Shown piece by piece: positions 37,758 through 48,069 of a DNA stretch of 64,000 nt (positions are counted from its first letter, which is position 1; every line of letters begins with the position of its first letter). The translations under genes were made by a program, and so were the position numbers. The stretch is from Hypomesus transpacificus (Eukaryota; Chordata; Actinopteri; Osmeriformes; Osmeridae). The DNA lies in NCBI RefSeq assembly GCF_021917145.1, contig NC_061076.1, positions 84,501 through 148,500 of the forward strand, written 5' to 3'. The notes below the pieces were generated by a model. That model was given only the letters and a program-made list of their open reading frames with translations, did not search any database and was not told where the DNA came from.

Positions 37758-40700
37758 TTACAAACGCTTCTTCTTGGTCAGCATGTCCAACACGGAGGCC
37801 TTTCGCTTTCCACCTACAGTTAGAGAAACCATTAATATGAAGAATTATACAAGGTTACTCTGAGCAATGAAATTCTTAAGACGTGGCAAACAACTACTGC
37901 AAATCCCTGTTTTTATATCATATGGTCAGTCAGTAGGTTTAGATTGACCTACAGTCTCCTTACTAGACTCACCTGACTTCCTGCCATTGGTCTGGCCAGG
38001 GTCTGGAGAACTCTTATTGGTCTGGCCAGGGTCTGGAGATCTCTTATTGGTCTGGCCAGGGTCTGAAGATCTCTTATTGGTCTGGCCAGGGTCTGAAGAT
38101 CTCTTATTGGTCTGGCCAGGGTCTGGAGATCTCTTATTGGTCTGGCCAGGGTCTGGAGATCTCTTATTGGTCTGGCCAGGGTCTGGAGATCTCTTATTGG
38201 TCTGGCCAGGGTCTGGAGATCTTTTGGCATAGGCAGCCTTCATTCTTTGAATGTTCAGTTTGCTGATGACCTCATGTTCCACGATTGGCCGTGGGTAATC
38301 CTTTCCCACAATGCACCCTGCCTGCTGCTGGACACTCTGAGGAGCTTTCCAAGGCTCGTAGATATACTGGGCCGGGAACTTCTTCAGCAGGGGGAGGTAC
38401 TTCCTGTTAGAAGGACGTACGTCCTGTTAGAGAGACGTAAACACAAAACTCTCTGTGTGCTGACGTGTGTGCAATGGTAGAAAGACACTCTGAATGCTAA
38501 TTCAAAGGATGCTAACGTGAGAGGGGAGGCTGATTCCTACTTAATGTAGTCCCCGTTTTTGTCTGTTTTCTTGCCGAAGGCGACAGGTGAGTACACCCTG
38601 TAGTACTGATGGAAGAAGGCGCTGGCTGACAACCACAGCCAGTTCCCCGCGTTCAGAGCCCAGTCTCCATCCAGCAGGAGCTCCTCAAACACCTGCGTTC
38701 ACAGGAGTCAGGTGTTACCCTCCATGCATCTGACCCAGAGCCTCCCTCCCTCCCCCCTGCCCTTTCTACCCCGTCCTCATCCCTCTTTTCCTCCTGTCCT
38801 CCCCCTCTACCCTCCCTCCCCCATCCCATATCCCCTCTCCTCATCCCTAACCCCCCCTCCTCCTCACCCTCATCCCCTCCTCCCAGCTGATCCACAGGTC
38901 TCCTCTGGTGAGGAAGCAGGCAACAGCGTGGCGGGCCAGGTGGTGGATCCACCCTTCCTGCCTCAGCTGGGTCATGATGGCGTCAATGAAAGGGAAGCCT
39001 GTGCGAGCCTGTGAAGGAACACATCAGTACACCCCCCACACCAGCAGGGGGCGACAACAGATTACACACCGCTCCCCGACGCACTGTCAGAACTACGCAC
39101 TTCTTGACTTTGATTTTCTTGCTGTAATTTCCAGATGCATGTTGCGCTGGATAAAATTGTCTGCTAAATGTATCGAATGTAAGCAGGTGAGCAGGTGAGC
39201 AGTGGTACCTCCGTCCAGGCGGCTAGGTACTCCGGGTTGCTGTCCCAGTCCACCTGGGTGCACACAGTGTTGCCCTTCATCCTGGAGAAGTTGGGGACTC
39301 CAGCCCCGGCCGTGTAGAAGAACTCTCTCCACAACAGCTGACCGTGGAGAGAGACTGGAGGCTGGGAGTGCTTCCTCTGGGAAACAGACAACAGTCAAAA
39401 CGGATTCCTTTTGTTTGGAGTTAACCTAGAGGCTGACACGCACCCCTAAGGTTAGTGAGAGTTAGGGTTAATCTACTGCAGAGTTGGCGAAAGCTGTGTG
39501 TTACGGACAGGAAGGAGGGTCTTAAAGACAGGAAGCTGTTATATTTGAGTGGGATAGAAAAGCTGTGGAACATACTCCCAGCTTTACAGTCACATAAGAC
39601 AGAGACAACAGGAAGTTTGCTCTACGTTTAATGTACCTGACTTTTCTCATCTACAGGTGTGAAGACGCCTTGGTCAGAGAAATGTGACATGGTATATGGG
39701 ATCCCCACTCTAGAGGAGCTGGGTGTAGAGCACTCACCCCTTTATAGACGTCCGTCAGCCTCCACCAGAAGGTGCGTACGGACAGGCATCCCAGGCTGAC
39801 GTAGGGGCTGAGAGTGGTGGTGCTGGGGCTCATGGAGTTGGGGGAGGTCTGGGGCTTCTCAAAGCCACACACCCAGCTCTGGTGAGCAGGCGTCACACAC
39901 AGGAAGTTACATCAAGTTGGGGCGCGACACAGACCCACGAGCACTGCTGATCTCGTGGTATCGATTCATACATTTATGTTCAAGCGGTGTGAAAGATGTA
40001 GATGATGATAGAATGTGTTTCCTGTTTGATGCGATATTTTCTTTTCTGACCGATGCATCTTTCCACCTGATTAACAATTAGGGTCAGAAATTGTTACCGT
40101 ACTCCCTTTTTACCTCCTAAAGAGCCTCTAATTCTAACCTTGGAAAGAGCATTCTCTAAACTACCGTTCTCTCCATGTGATGATCCAGTCTGCGTAAAGC
40201 CTCTGTTTCTCCTCCTGGAAACAGCTCCTCGCCTCCAGAGTGCAGCTCTACACCCAGCTCCTCTAGAGTGGGGATCCCATATACCTTGTCACATTTCTCT
40301 GACCAAGGCGTCTTCACACCTGTAGATGAGAAAAGTCAGGTACATTAAACGAAGAGCAAACTTCCTGTTGTCTCTCTTTGTCTTATGTGACTGTAAAGCT
40401 GGGAGTATGTTCCACAGCTTTTCTATCCCACTCAGATATAACAGCTTCCTGTCTTTAAGACCCTCCTTCCTGTCCGTAACGCACAGCTTCCTGTTTCTAA
40501 TCCTCAGCTTTCTGTCTATACCCTACCTATCTAACCAGAATGGAAGGCTTTGTCAAAGGAGCACGTGTGTATGTGATAGACGTGTGTGTGTGTGTATAAC
40601 GTATAGGCCCCACCTCTCATGTCCTCCGCCCTGGGGGAAGCGACTGGTCTCTGGGGGGGTCCGATGCTCTTGACAACAGTCTGCAAGCGGTTGAAGGTCA

Positions 40701-41843
40701 GCGGAACCTTGCCGTTATTTTCTTCAATTATTCTTGAAGGTTAAAAAATGTAAATATGGCTTCAGTCACAAAAGTGGTCTTCATCTGCGCGTTGTTGGAT
40801 CAGTTTGAAATAAATCGTTTTGCATCCACCAATCATTTTACGGACACATTCTAAGCATTCATGACTACTCTCACTGATGTTCCGCTCACCTGTCTAGGTT
40901 GTGGAGATTTACCTGTCTGTGTTGTAGAGAGTGTGGGATATGTACCTGTCTGTGTTGTTGAGACTGTGGGAGATGTACCTGTCTTTGTTGTAAAGAGTGT
41001 GGGAGATGTACCTGTCTGTGTTGTAGAGAGTGTGGGAGATGTACCTGTCTGTGTTGTAGAGACTGTGGGAGATGTACCTGTCTGTTGTAGGGAGTGTGGG
41101 ATATGTACCTGTCTGTGTTGTAGAGACTGTGGGAGATGTACCTGTCTGTGTTGTAGAGAGTGTGGGAGATTTTGTAAACAACGTGTACTCCATGCTCTGC
41201 AGCCAACTCGATCACCTTCCCATCTCGACTGAGGTTGTGAGGGTCTGTGTTGTATTCGTAAGTCAACCGTGTCACTTTCCACTCCTCAAACAGCTTAGGG
41301 AGAACTTTTTCAGCTTCACCTCTGACAACATATAGCCTGGGGAAACACACACACAAATAAATACAGCTTTGTTTAAAACATCTTCACACCGTTTATGTCA
41401 TGTGATGGCCACCAACGTTCTGGCCAACAACGTTCTGAATACGTTTCACTCATATATTTTCCATAAAATACAGCTCTATTTCATATGCTTCCACTAAATA
41501 CAGCTCTGTTTAACGCCAGTTTCTATGAAACGATGACCGTTATTTCCTCGTTCTCAACCTACAAGCCAAGATAAGGAGCAGGCCACTGACAGCCTAGGAC
41601 ATAACCTCCGCCAGAGTTCAGCTCCTACCTGGAGTTGAGCTTCCTCAGGCTGCTGTCCAGGTCTCTCAGGGCGCCGAGGAGGAATCGCCAGCGATTGTCG
41701 CTTACCGGGACCTTGCTAGGGGTACCGGGCTCCAGCACGAACACAGGATAGATCTCCTTGCAGTCGCGCAGAGCTGCAGTCAAAGCCGGGTTGTCGTGAA
41801 GTCTGAGTCCCTTGCGAAACCAGTGTAGAGAAATATGTGCCAT
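37758..41843 (-). CDS. cry5: (6-4) DNA photolyase / cryptochrome 5
   Basis: Light-driven FAD enzyme that repairs UV (6-4) photoproducts. Coding exons on the minus strand: 41843-41629, 41336-41142, 40732-40614, 40319-40165, 39878-39738, 39376-39209, 39008-38868, 38692-38541, 38403-37973, 37813-37758. Phases agree and give 590 residues. The photolyase N-terminal domain begins [20 protein letters not shown]. The FAD-binding part carries [54 protein letters not shown] (both His of the (6-4) active site present), [18 protein letters not shown] and [13 protein letters not shown]. After [10 protein letters not shown] comes a variable tail of about eight [10 protein letters not shown] repeats, then a small last exon ending MLTKKKRL, likely a nuclear signal. 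An in-frame ATG at 41939 is possible, but the family start is the one chosen. The longer tail explains why it exceeds the usual length of about 520. Confidence 0.94.
37988..38226 (-). repeat. cry5: 30-bp coding minisatellite in cry5 exon 9
   Basis: Eight copies of a 30-bp unit (GGTCTGGCCAGGGTCTGGAG, ATCTCTTATT on the plus strand) lie inside cry5 exon 9. The period is ten codons, so the frame is kept. Each copy reads [10 protein letters not shown], with a Ser variant ([10 protein letters not shown]) in two copies and NKS or NGR at the last two. Copies are nearly identical, pointing to recent expansion. Confidence 0.95.
39493..39730 (+). repeat. inverted copy of cry5 exon 4 start and its upstream intron
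   Basis: This segment is the reverse complement of 40246-40487, with a few mismatches and one 3-bp gap. It contains the intron 3 end, the acceptor CTCATCTACAG and the first 74 bases of exon 4, but on the plus strand. It begins 8 bp beyond the exon 5 donor (39737) and lies in intron 5. The segment between the arms (39731-40245) holds exon 5 and the rest of exon 4. It is not a functional exon in this orientation. Confidence 0.92.
40905..41170. repeat. cry5: 33-bp minisatellite carrying copies of the cry5 exon 2 donor
   Basis: About eight copies of a 33-bp unit (GGGAGATGTACCTGTCTGTG, TTGTAGAGACTGT on the plus strand) span the end of cry5 exon 2 (41142) and the start of intron 2. On the minus strand each unit repeats the last codons and donor, CTCTACAACACAGACAG/gtac. 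The period is 11 codons, so using a later donor would add [11 protein letters not shown]-like blocks in frame for the first two units, until a shortened unit shifts the frame. Confidence 0.92.
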
Positions 41844-42890
41844 ACCTATTTTAGTAGAATTGAAAAATAAATTATGACAAAAAAGTCGCGGATACTGCCT
41901 GCGGAATTGGAACGAATATGATCTAAGAAAATAAATCACGTTGGGATTACGATGTTACTAAATTTGCAGGGTATAATCTAAAAACCATGAAACTAAAAAC
42001 ATCGAAATTGATTTGGGGTGGGTGTCATAACCGATTGATTAGCAACGCATTGCCTTTTCATTGTAGGCTAATTTACAAGTGTATTCACGTTCAGCTGGAC
42101 AACCATTCCCCGAGGTAAAACGGCTAAAACCCTTTAGAAGTATATTTAGCGATAAGTTGGCTATCATGCAAGCAATATTCCACCAGGCTCTACATAATTA
42201 CTTACTTTACATGCCACGTGAAGGAAGACCTAAACAACAATGTTGTTTGCAAAATGTAGAAGTTACAAAACGTTTTTCGTTCGAGCAGGGCTCGACCAAT
42301 AAGCGGCCGGCAGGAAACCCAAAGCAGGATGTTTTGGTTGTCAAGTCTAACGTAATGGCCATTTCCGGAAAATTAAATAATTTTTTACTTGAGTTATTAT
42401 GTTTGGTTGTCAAAATATATGTGATTTTTACGTATATTATTTTTTGATTTTTATGATTTTAATTCCACCCCCCCCCCCCCCCCAATCCTGTTTGAATCCA
42501 ACAGAAACGACACCCTCTGTCCTAGTTGGTCAGAAGGTTGGAATTATCCGCTGTTATTAATACAATAACATTTGTATAGCAAACATATGGCTGGACTTGA
42601 TGTTTCAGTATCACAATGACTCTTATTGAGAGTCTTGTGGCTCTTGTTGGTTAGTTGTAACTGACTTACTATTGTAAATGTTCCACTTTATCCTACTTAT
42701 GTTTGTCTGACAACTTCCATTAAGCAAAAAGAGTGCTGTTAAACCAACATCTGACACTGGTTCCTTGAAAATGGTCCCTTCAACAAACACACAGTAGGCC
42801 TATAGCTGCGAATGAAAACATACATATATTTTTTAAGTATGTCAATCTTTTCAAATGTGTAATTGTTCCATTGCCATACAAAGTATTTGT
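41844..42890. other. cry5 upstream region and spacer to the odorant receptor cluster
   Basis: No gene is seen. The first part (41844-42450) should hold the cry5 promoter. It contains a CACGTG E-box near 42215, a motif used by clock and light-regulated fish genes, but this single site is weak evidence. A C18 homopolymer stands at about 42466-42483. From about 42740 the sequence matches the 3' flank of the odorant receptor genes to the right. Confidence 0.4.
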
Positions 42891-42946
42891 ATTTATTAAG
42901 CAGAAAGACCATGATAAATGTCATTTCCATTTCAGTAATGTGGCCC

Positions 42947-43193
42947 TCAGTGTTTATCTGTTGTTAAACTGGGCCCACCTGTCCAGAGAGCACACCTGAG
43001 GTGGTGCAGGAATACAAGTCTGATGGTTTGGTCTCTCAGACCATATATCAGACTGCTCAGGCACCTAGGCAAGGTTACAATGAATATAAAGAATATATAA
43101 CCAACAACTATCCTTGCAGTTCGGTTCAGTGTTCCAAGTCTATCTATATATCCTAATAGGATACCTGCAAGAGTGGTAGAGAGACACAGAAGC
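42947..43193 (-). pseudogene. 5'-truncated odorant receptor 131-2-like fragment
   Basis: Only the last 80 or so codons survive: TM6 end, TM7 and tail (LPRCLSSLIYGLRDQTIR ... GGPSLTTDKH), nearly identical to the three intact genes at the right. Homology stops at about 43193. Beyond it the sequence matches the spacer that lies downstream of the intact genes (45820-46160, 49840-50200), so the 5' part of the gene, its promoter and its minisatellite were deleted. An AATAAA on the minus strand at 42892-42897 is kept. It cannot make a receptor. Confidence 0.9.
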
Positions 43194-43821
43194 ATGTAGG
43201 GAGCAAACAACCTCTAAATGGAACTGGATGATCTACTTAGATGAACTGTTGCGTAATGATTACAGAAATGGGGAAAGAGTCATGGAAATCAGCACTATTG
43301 TGCACAGCGTCTACTTGAATTCATTTCTCCATAATCAATTTTTAAAGTCATGGAAACCTGCAGTAAATTTTAGATAGATAGAGCATAAATACAAACGATT
43401 TTGTTTCAAGTGTGCTGCACATCAAAATGAGCAAGCGCTCCAAAGAGACTATTAAAGCAGAAAAGTCCCTCCTTTATTATATTATACATTTGCATGATTT
43501 CACAGAAATGTAAATATGACCTTCTGATAAATGACTAAATGATCTTTATTAATTTATTACTTCTTTGTTCCACTATATCCAACTCATGTTTGTCTGACAG
43601 CTCTTTGCATTTAGCCAGGAGTGTTGAACCAACATCAGACACTGGTCCCTTGAAAATGGGCCCTTCAACAAACACACAGTAGGCATATGGCTGCAAAATA
43701 CATATTTTTAAATAAGTCGATCTTCTTAAATATCAAATTGTTCCATTGCAATACAAAGTATTTGTATTTATTAAGCAGAAAGACCATAATAAATGTCATT
43801 TCCATTTCAGTAATGTGGCCC

Positions 43822-44793
43822 TCAGTGTTTATCTGTTGTTAAACTGGGCCCACCTGTCCAGAGAGCACACCTGAGGTGGTGCAGGAATACAAGTCTGATG
43901 GTTTGGTCTCTCAGACCATATATCAGACTGCTCAGGCACCTAGGCAAGGAAACAAAGCATATAAAGAATACATAACCAACAACTATCCTTGCAGTTCGAT
44001 TCAGTGTTCCAAGTCTATCTATATATCCTAATAGAAGACCTGCAAGAGTGGTGGAGAGACACAGAAGCAGTTGAATCATATGCAGCAGAACTGTGTTGAG
44101 GGCCTTGGTGGTCGAGGCTTTGTCTGAGGAAGCAGATCTGGCTACTGTCGTCACACCAAAATAGGAGCACACAATTACGATACCCACAGATATAAAAGTG
44201 ATAGCAGTGAAGGCTTTATCATATTCATGTGCTGCTGTACTGTGGAAAAGTGATTCTATAGCACAGAATTGCTGCATTTTCTCACCCACAGAAAATGAAT
44301 CATACAGAACCAGAAGGATCAATCGTATGAGCGGGTCGATGCTGGAGAGAGCCCACACCACACCAATAGACACACCTGTGTTCTTGACGGTGACGATGGC
44401 AGAGTGCCTCAGTGGGAAGCACACAGCCACATACCTCTCCAGTGACATCACCGCCAAGTTCAAGGGAGACACAGAAGTCACAGTGATAGTTATCAAAACA
44501 ATTATTGTACATGTATAGTGAGTCAGAAACACTGGAGGTAGAGCCAAGATCAAGAGCAGTTGACCCATTGCCAACTGGAAGGTGTCAGCGAAGAGCAGAT
44601 TATACAGGAGGAGGTATCGAGGGGTCTCTCTAAAGACTGATTTGCTCCTCAGAGTGAACAACATGATGGCATTGATGTAGAGGAAGACCATAGATGGAGA
44701 CACAGAGAAAGCTCCATAAAGTCCTTTCACCAGATAAATCTGAAACATATCAGGCGTTGTGATGTTGATTTGCTGTCCTGTTGAATTTGACAT
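43822..44793 (-). CDS. odorant receptor 131-2-like, intact (minus-strand copy 1)
   Basis: Seven-transmembrane chemoreceptor of the teleost odorant receptor 131-2-like group, expected in olfactory neuron membranes; the ligand is unknown. The 323-residue frame is intact. The N-terminus has two N-glycosylation sites (NST, NIT). TM segments fall at roughly 25-50, 60-82, 97-120, 140-160, 190-215, 237-260 and 270-290. The TM3/loop signature is MSLERYVAVCFPLRHSAIV, the distant counterpart of MAYDRYVAIC in other receptors, and TM7 carries LPRCLSSLIYGLRDQ. Cys at the TM3 start and in loop 2 (QQFCAIE) could pair. The coding part sits in one exon whose acceptor (CCCCTCAG) ends 13 bp before the ATG. AATAAA is at 43767-43772 on the minus strand. 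Confidence 0.93.
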   Translation of the reverse strand: MSNSTGQQINITTPDMFQIYLVKGLYGAFSVSPSMVFLYINAIMLFTLRSKSVFRETPRYLLLYNLLFADTFQLAMGQLLLILALPPVFLTHYTCTIIVLITITVTSVSPLNLAVMSLERYVAVCFPLRHSAIVTVKNTGVSIGVVWALSSIDPLIRLILLVLYDSFSVGEKMQQFCAIESLFHSTAAHEYDKAFTAITFISVGIVIVCSYFGVTTVARSASSDKASTTKALNTVLLHMIQLLLCLSTTLAGLLLGYIDRLGTLNRTARIVVGYVFFICFVSLPRCLSSLIYGLRDQTIRLVFLHHLRCALWTGGPSLTTDKH

Positions 44794-44805
44794 GTTTGAT
44801 GTAAA

Positions 44806-45135
44806 TCTGAGGGGGAAAAAAGTTGTTGAGAAAATGTTCTGTTACTTTAAATTAAAGATACATTTCTTAACAACTGCACATTTAAAGAAAAATGCACTTG
44901 TCATTCTCAAATAGAGTTTAAGATGAAAATAAACCCATAATACTTACCACATAGATCCTGTACTATTGTCATCAGAATCACAAAACTAAAATGAGGCAAA
45001 ATAAATAAATAGTTACAAATGTCTTTATAACACGATCCTAACTGTGGGTTCTCACCTTGCTGGCTGACGAACAATCATTCAATTGATTACCTGAATGTCT
45101 TCACTTCACATTATTACAGGTGTTTAAATACCCTG
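44806..45135 (-). promoter_or_regulatory. TATA-like promoter and two noncoding 5' exons of receptor copy 1
   Basis: On the minus strand a TATTTAAA box (45123-45130) is followed by a first noncoding exon ending GCAAG/gtgaga at 45056. A 38-nt second exon (44985-44948) lies between TTTTAG and gtaagt, and the coding exon begins at 44806. The same layout stands before the two other minus-strand genes. Exon limits are inferred from splice consensus and from conservation between copies. Confidence 0.6.
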
Positions 45136-45403
45136 ACCTCCAGTGAGTACAACCATGACTTGTTGCGATGATGTCAATATTAACAAGCAATGAATCCCTA
45201 ATGAAGTTCTAGGATGAAGTCACATTTGAATGTTTAATAATGAGGAGACAGGGGAGTGTATCAGTCTTCTTGAAAAACACCCCAAGCAGCTGGTCCCAGT
45301 GCTGCGTGTCCCATTGGTTTCAAGTCACAATGAACTGGTCAAACTGGACCAAACAAGTGCAACTCTTCTTGTGGTACCAAAGCTTCTTCTGACCCAAACC
45401 CTA

Positions 45404-45592
45404 CTACCCCTAACCCCTGCTACACACACCACCTAACTAACCCCTGCTACACACACCACCTAACTAACCCCTGCTACACACACCACCTAACTAACCCCTG
45501 CTACATACACCACCTAATTAACCCCCTGCTACACACACCACCTAACTAACCCCTGCTACACACCACCTAACTAACCCTCTCTCTGACCAGAG
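45404..45592. repeat. CACCTAACTAACCCCTGCTACACA minisatellite, array 1
   Basis: About seven copies of a 27-29 bp unit (CCACCTAACTAACCCCTGCT, ACACACA) stand upstream of receptor copy 1. The junction with unique DNA (ACCCAAACCCTACTACCCCT) is the same as in arrays 2 and 3, so the arrays were duplicated together with the genes. Confidence 0.93.
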
Positions 45593-46350
45593 AAGATAGC
45601 ACAGACATGACAATAATCGAGACAGAATCAGCCTATTTATTAAAATAAATAAAAAATGAATATCAAGGAGTAATGCACTTGCTGTCCTACTAGTTGGTCA
45701 CACGGTTGGAATTATCCGTTGCTATTATTAAAATAACGTGTATCCCAAAATGATGTTGATATTGTTCAAATCAGCAATAAATATCGAGATCAGGAAGAAC
45801 ATCCAGCAGACAATAGGGAGGAAACAACCTCTAAATGGAACTGAATGATCTACTTAGGTGAACTGTTGCAAAAGGTGAAGACTCATGGAAATCAGCACTA
45901 CTGTGCACAGCATTTACTTGTGTTCATTTCTCCATGATCAATTTCTGAAGTTATGGAAACCTTTAGACAATTTTAGATAGATACAGCATGAATGCAAACA
46001 ACTTTGTTTCAAGTGTGCAGCACATCAAAATGAGTAGGAACTCCAAAGAGACAATTAAAGCAGATAAGTCCCTCTTTTATTATATTATACATTTGCATGA
46101 TTTCACTGATATGTAATTATGACCTTCTGATCTTTATTAATGTATTACTTCTTTGTTCCATTATATCCAACTCATGTTTATCTGACAGCTCCTTTCATTT
46201 AGCCAGGAGTGTTGAACCAACATCAGACATTGGTCCCTTGAAAATGGACCCTTCAACAAACACACAGTAGGCCTATGGCTGCAAAACATATATTTTTAAA
46301 TAAGTCAATCTTCTTAAATATCAAATTGTTCCATTGCGATACAAAGTATT
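45593..46350. other. spacer between array 1 and receptor copy 2
   Basis: No gene. The sequence is a duplicated spacer: the same stretch follows array 2 (about 49595-50400), and part of it stands at 43197-43560. It ends in the 3' flank of copy 2, with AATAAA on the minus strand at 46355-46360. Confidence 0.7.
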
Positions 46351-46409
46351 TGTATTTATTAAGCAGAAAGACCATGATAAATGTCATTTCCATTTCAGTA
46401 ATGTGGCCC

Positions 46410-47381
46410 TCAGTGTTTATCTGTTGTTAAACTGGGCCCACCTGTCCAGAGAGCACACCTGAGGTGGTGCAGGAATACAAGTCTGATGGTTTGGTCTCTC
46501 AGACCATATATCAGACTGCTCAGGCACCTAGGCAAGGTTACAATGAATATAAAGAATACATAACCAACAATTAACCTTGCAGTTCGATTCAATGTTCCAA
46601 GTCTGTATATATATCCCGTTAGTATACCGGAAAGAGAGGTGGAGAGACACAGAAGGAGCTGAATCATGTGGAGCAGAACTGTGTTGCGGGCCTTGGTGGT
46701 CGAGGCTTTGTCTGAGGAAGCAGATCTGGCTACTGTCGTCACACCAAAGTAGGAGCACAAGATTACGATACCTACAGATGTAAAAGAGACACCAGTGAAG
46801 GCTTTATCATATTCCTGTGAGACTGTACTGTAGAAAAGTGCATCCATAGTACAGAATTGCTGCATCATCTGATCCACAGAAAATGTCTCATACAGAACCA
46901 GAAGAATTACACGTATCAACGGGTCGATGCTGGAGAGAGCCCACACCACACCAATAGACACACCTGTGTTCTTGACGGTGACGATGGCAGAGTGCCTCAG
47001 TGGGAAGCACACAGCCACATACCTCTCCAGTGACATCACCGCCAGGTTCAAGGGAGACACAGAAGTCACAGTGATAGTTATCAAAACTAGTATTGTACAT
47101 GTATAGTGAGTCAGAAACACTGGAGGTAGAGACAAGATCAAGAGCAGTTGACCCATTGCCAACTGGAAGGTGTCAGCGAAGAGCAGATTATACAGGAGGA
47201 GGTATCGAGGGGTCTCTTTAAAGACTGACTTGCTCCTCAGAGTGAACAACATGATGCCATTGATGTAGAGGAAGACAATAGATGGAGACACACAGAAAGC
47301 TCCATAAAGTCCTTTCACCAGATAAACCTGAAACATATCGGGCATTGTGATGTTGATTTGCTGTCCTGTTGAATTTGACAT
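46410..47381 (-). CDS. odorant receptor 131-2-like, intact (minus-strand copy 2)
   Basis: Intact 323-residue seven-transmembrane receptor of the same subfamily as copy 1. It differs mainly in loop 2 and TM5 (YETFSVDQMMQQFCTMDALF against YDSFSVGEKMQQFCAIESLF) and in TM6 (STSLSGILTGYIYRLG against STTLAGLLLGYIDRLG). It keeps MSLERYVAVCFPLRHS and LIYGLRDQTIR. The ATG at 47381 follows an acceptor-like site and is aligned with copies 1 and 3. A TATTTAAA box at 47786-47793 and a donor GCAAG/gtgaga at 47721 repeat the promoter layout of copy 1. Ligand unknown. Confidence 0.93.
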   Translation of the reverse strand: MSNSTGQQINITMPDMFQVYLVKGLYGAFCVSPSIVFLYINGIMLFTLRSKSVFKETPRYLLLYNLLFADTFQLAMGQLLLILSLPPVFLTHYTCTILVLITITVTSVSPLNLAVMSLERYVAVCFPLRHSAIVTVKNTGVSIGVVWALSSIDPLIRVILLVLYETFSVDQMMQQFCTMDALFYSTVSQEYDKAFTGVSFTSVGIVILCSYFGVTTVARSASSDKASTTKARNTVLLHMIQLLLCLSTSLSGILTGYIYRLGTLNRTARLIVGYVFFIFIVTLPRCLSSLIYGLRDQTIRLVFLHHLRCALWTGGPSLTTDKH

Positions 47382-47393
47382 GTTTGAGGTAAA

Positions 47394-47798
47394 TCTGAAG
47401 AGAAAAATAGATTATTTGTCGTGTTAGAGAACACCAGCACATATTTCTTGTCAACTTAAACAAGGCTTAATAGCGCTGACATTACTATTGTTTTAGAAAA
47501 AAGTTGTGTTACTTTAAATGCATGATAAATTCCTAAACCACTTCACATTTGGTAAAAATAATTATTGTCATTCTCAAATACAGTTTAAGATTAAATTAAA
47601 CCCATAATAATTACCATAGATCCTGTACTTCTGTCATCAGCATCACACAACTAAAATGAGGTAAAATCAATACAGTCGTACAAATGTCTCTATAAGACGA
47701 TCCTAACTGTGGGTTCTCACCTTGCTGGCTGACGAACAATCATTCAATGATTACCTGAATGTCTTAACTTTACATTATGACAGTGTTTAAATACCCTG
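47394..47798 (-). promoter_or_regulatory. TATA-like promoter and noncoding 5' exons of receptor copy 2
   Basis: A TATTTAAA box on the minus strand at 47786-47793 precedes a donor GCAAG/gtgaga (exon end 47721). A second small exon with donor CTATG/gtaatt lies near 47615, and the acceptor stands just before the ATG. The intron next to the coding exon is longer than in copies 1 and 3 by an insertion of about 75 bp (around 47400-47490). Confidence 0.55.
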
Positions 47799-48069
47799 AC
47801 CTCAAGTGAGTACAACCATGACTTGTTGCGATGATGTCAATATCAACAAGCAATGAATCCCTAATGAAGTTATAGGATGAAGTCACATTTGAATGTTTAA
47901 TAATGAGAAGACAGGGGAGTGTATCAGTCTTTCTTGAAAAACACCCCAAGCAGCTGGTCCCAGTGCTGTGTGTCCAATTGGTTTCAAGTCACAATGAACT
48001 GGTCAAACTGGACCAACCAAGTGCAACTCTTCTTGTGGTACCAAAGCTTCTTCTGACCCAAACCCTACT

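Noticed and set aside
41844-41939. Upstream start codon of cry5 adding 32 residues
   Set aside because: The photolyase family starts at the MAHISLHWF position, and the extension is not like other family members. It might still be a mitochondrial-type leader, so it is mentioned in the gene entry.
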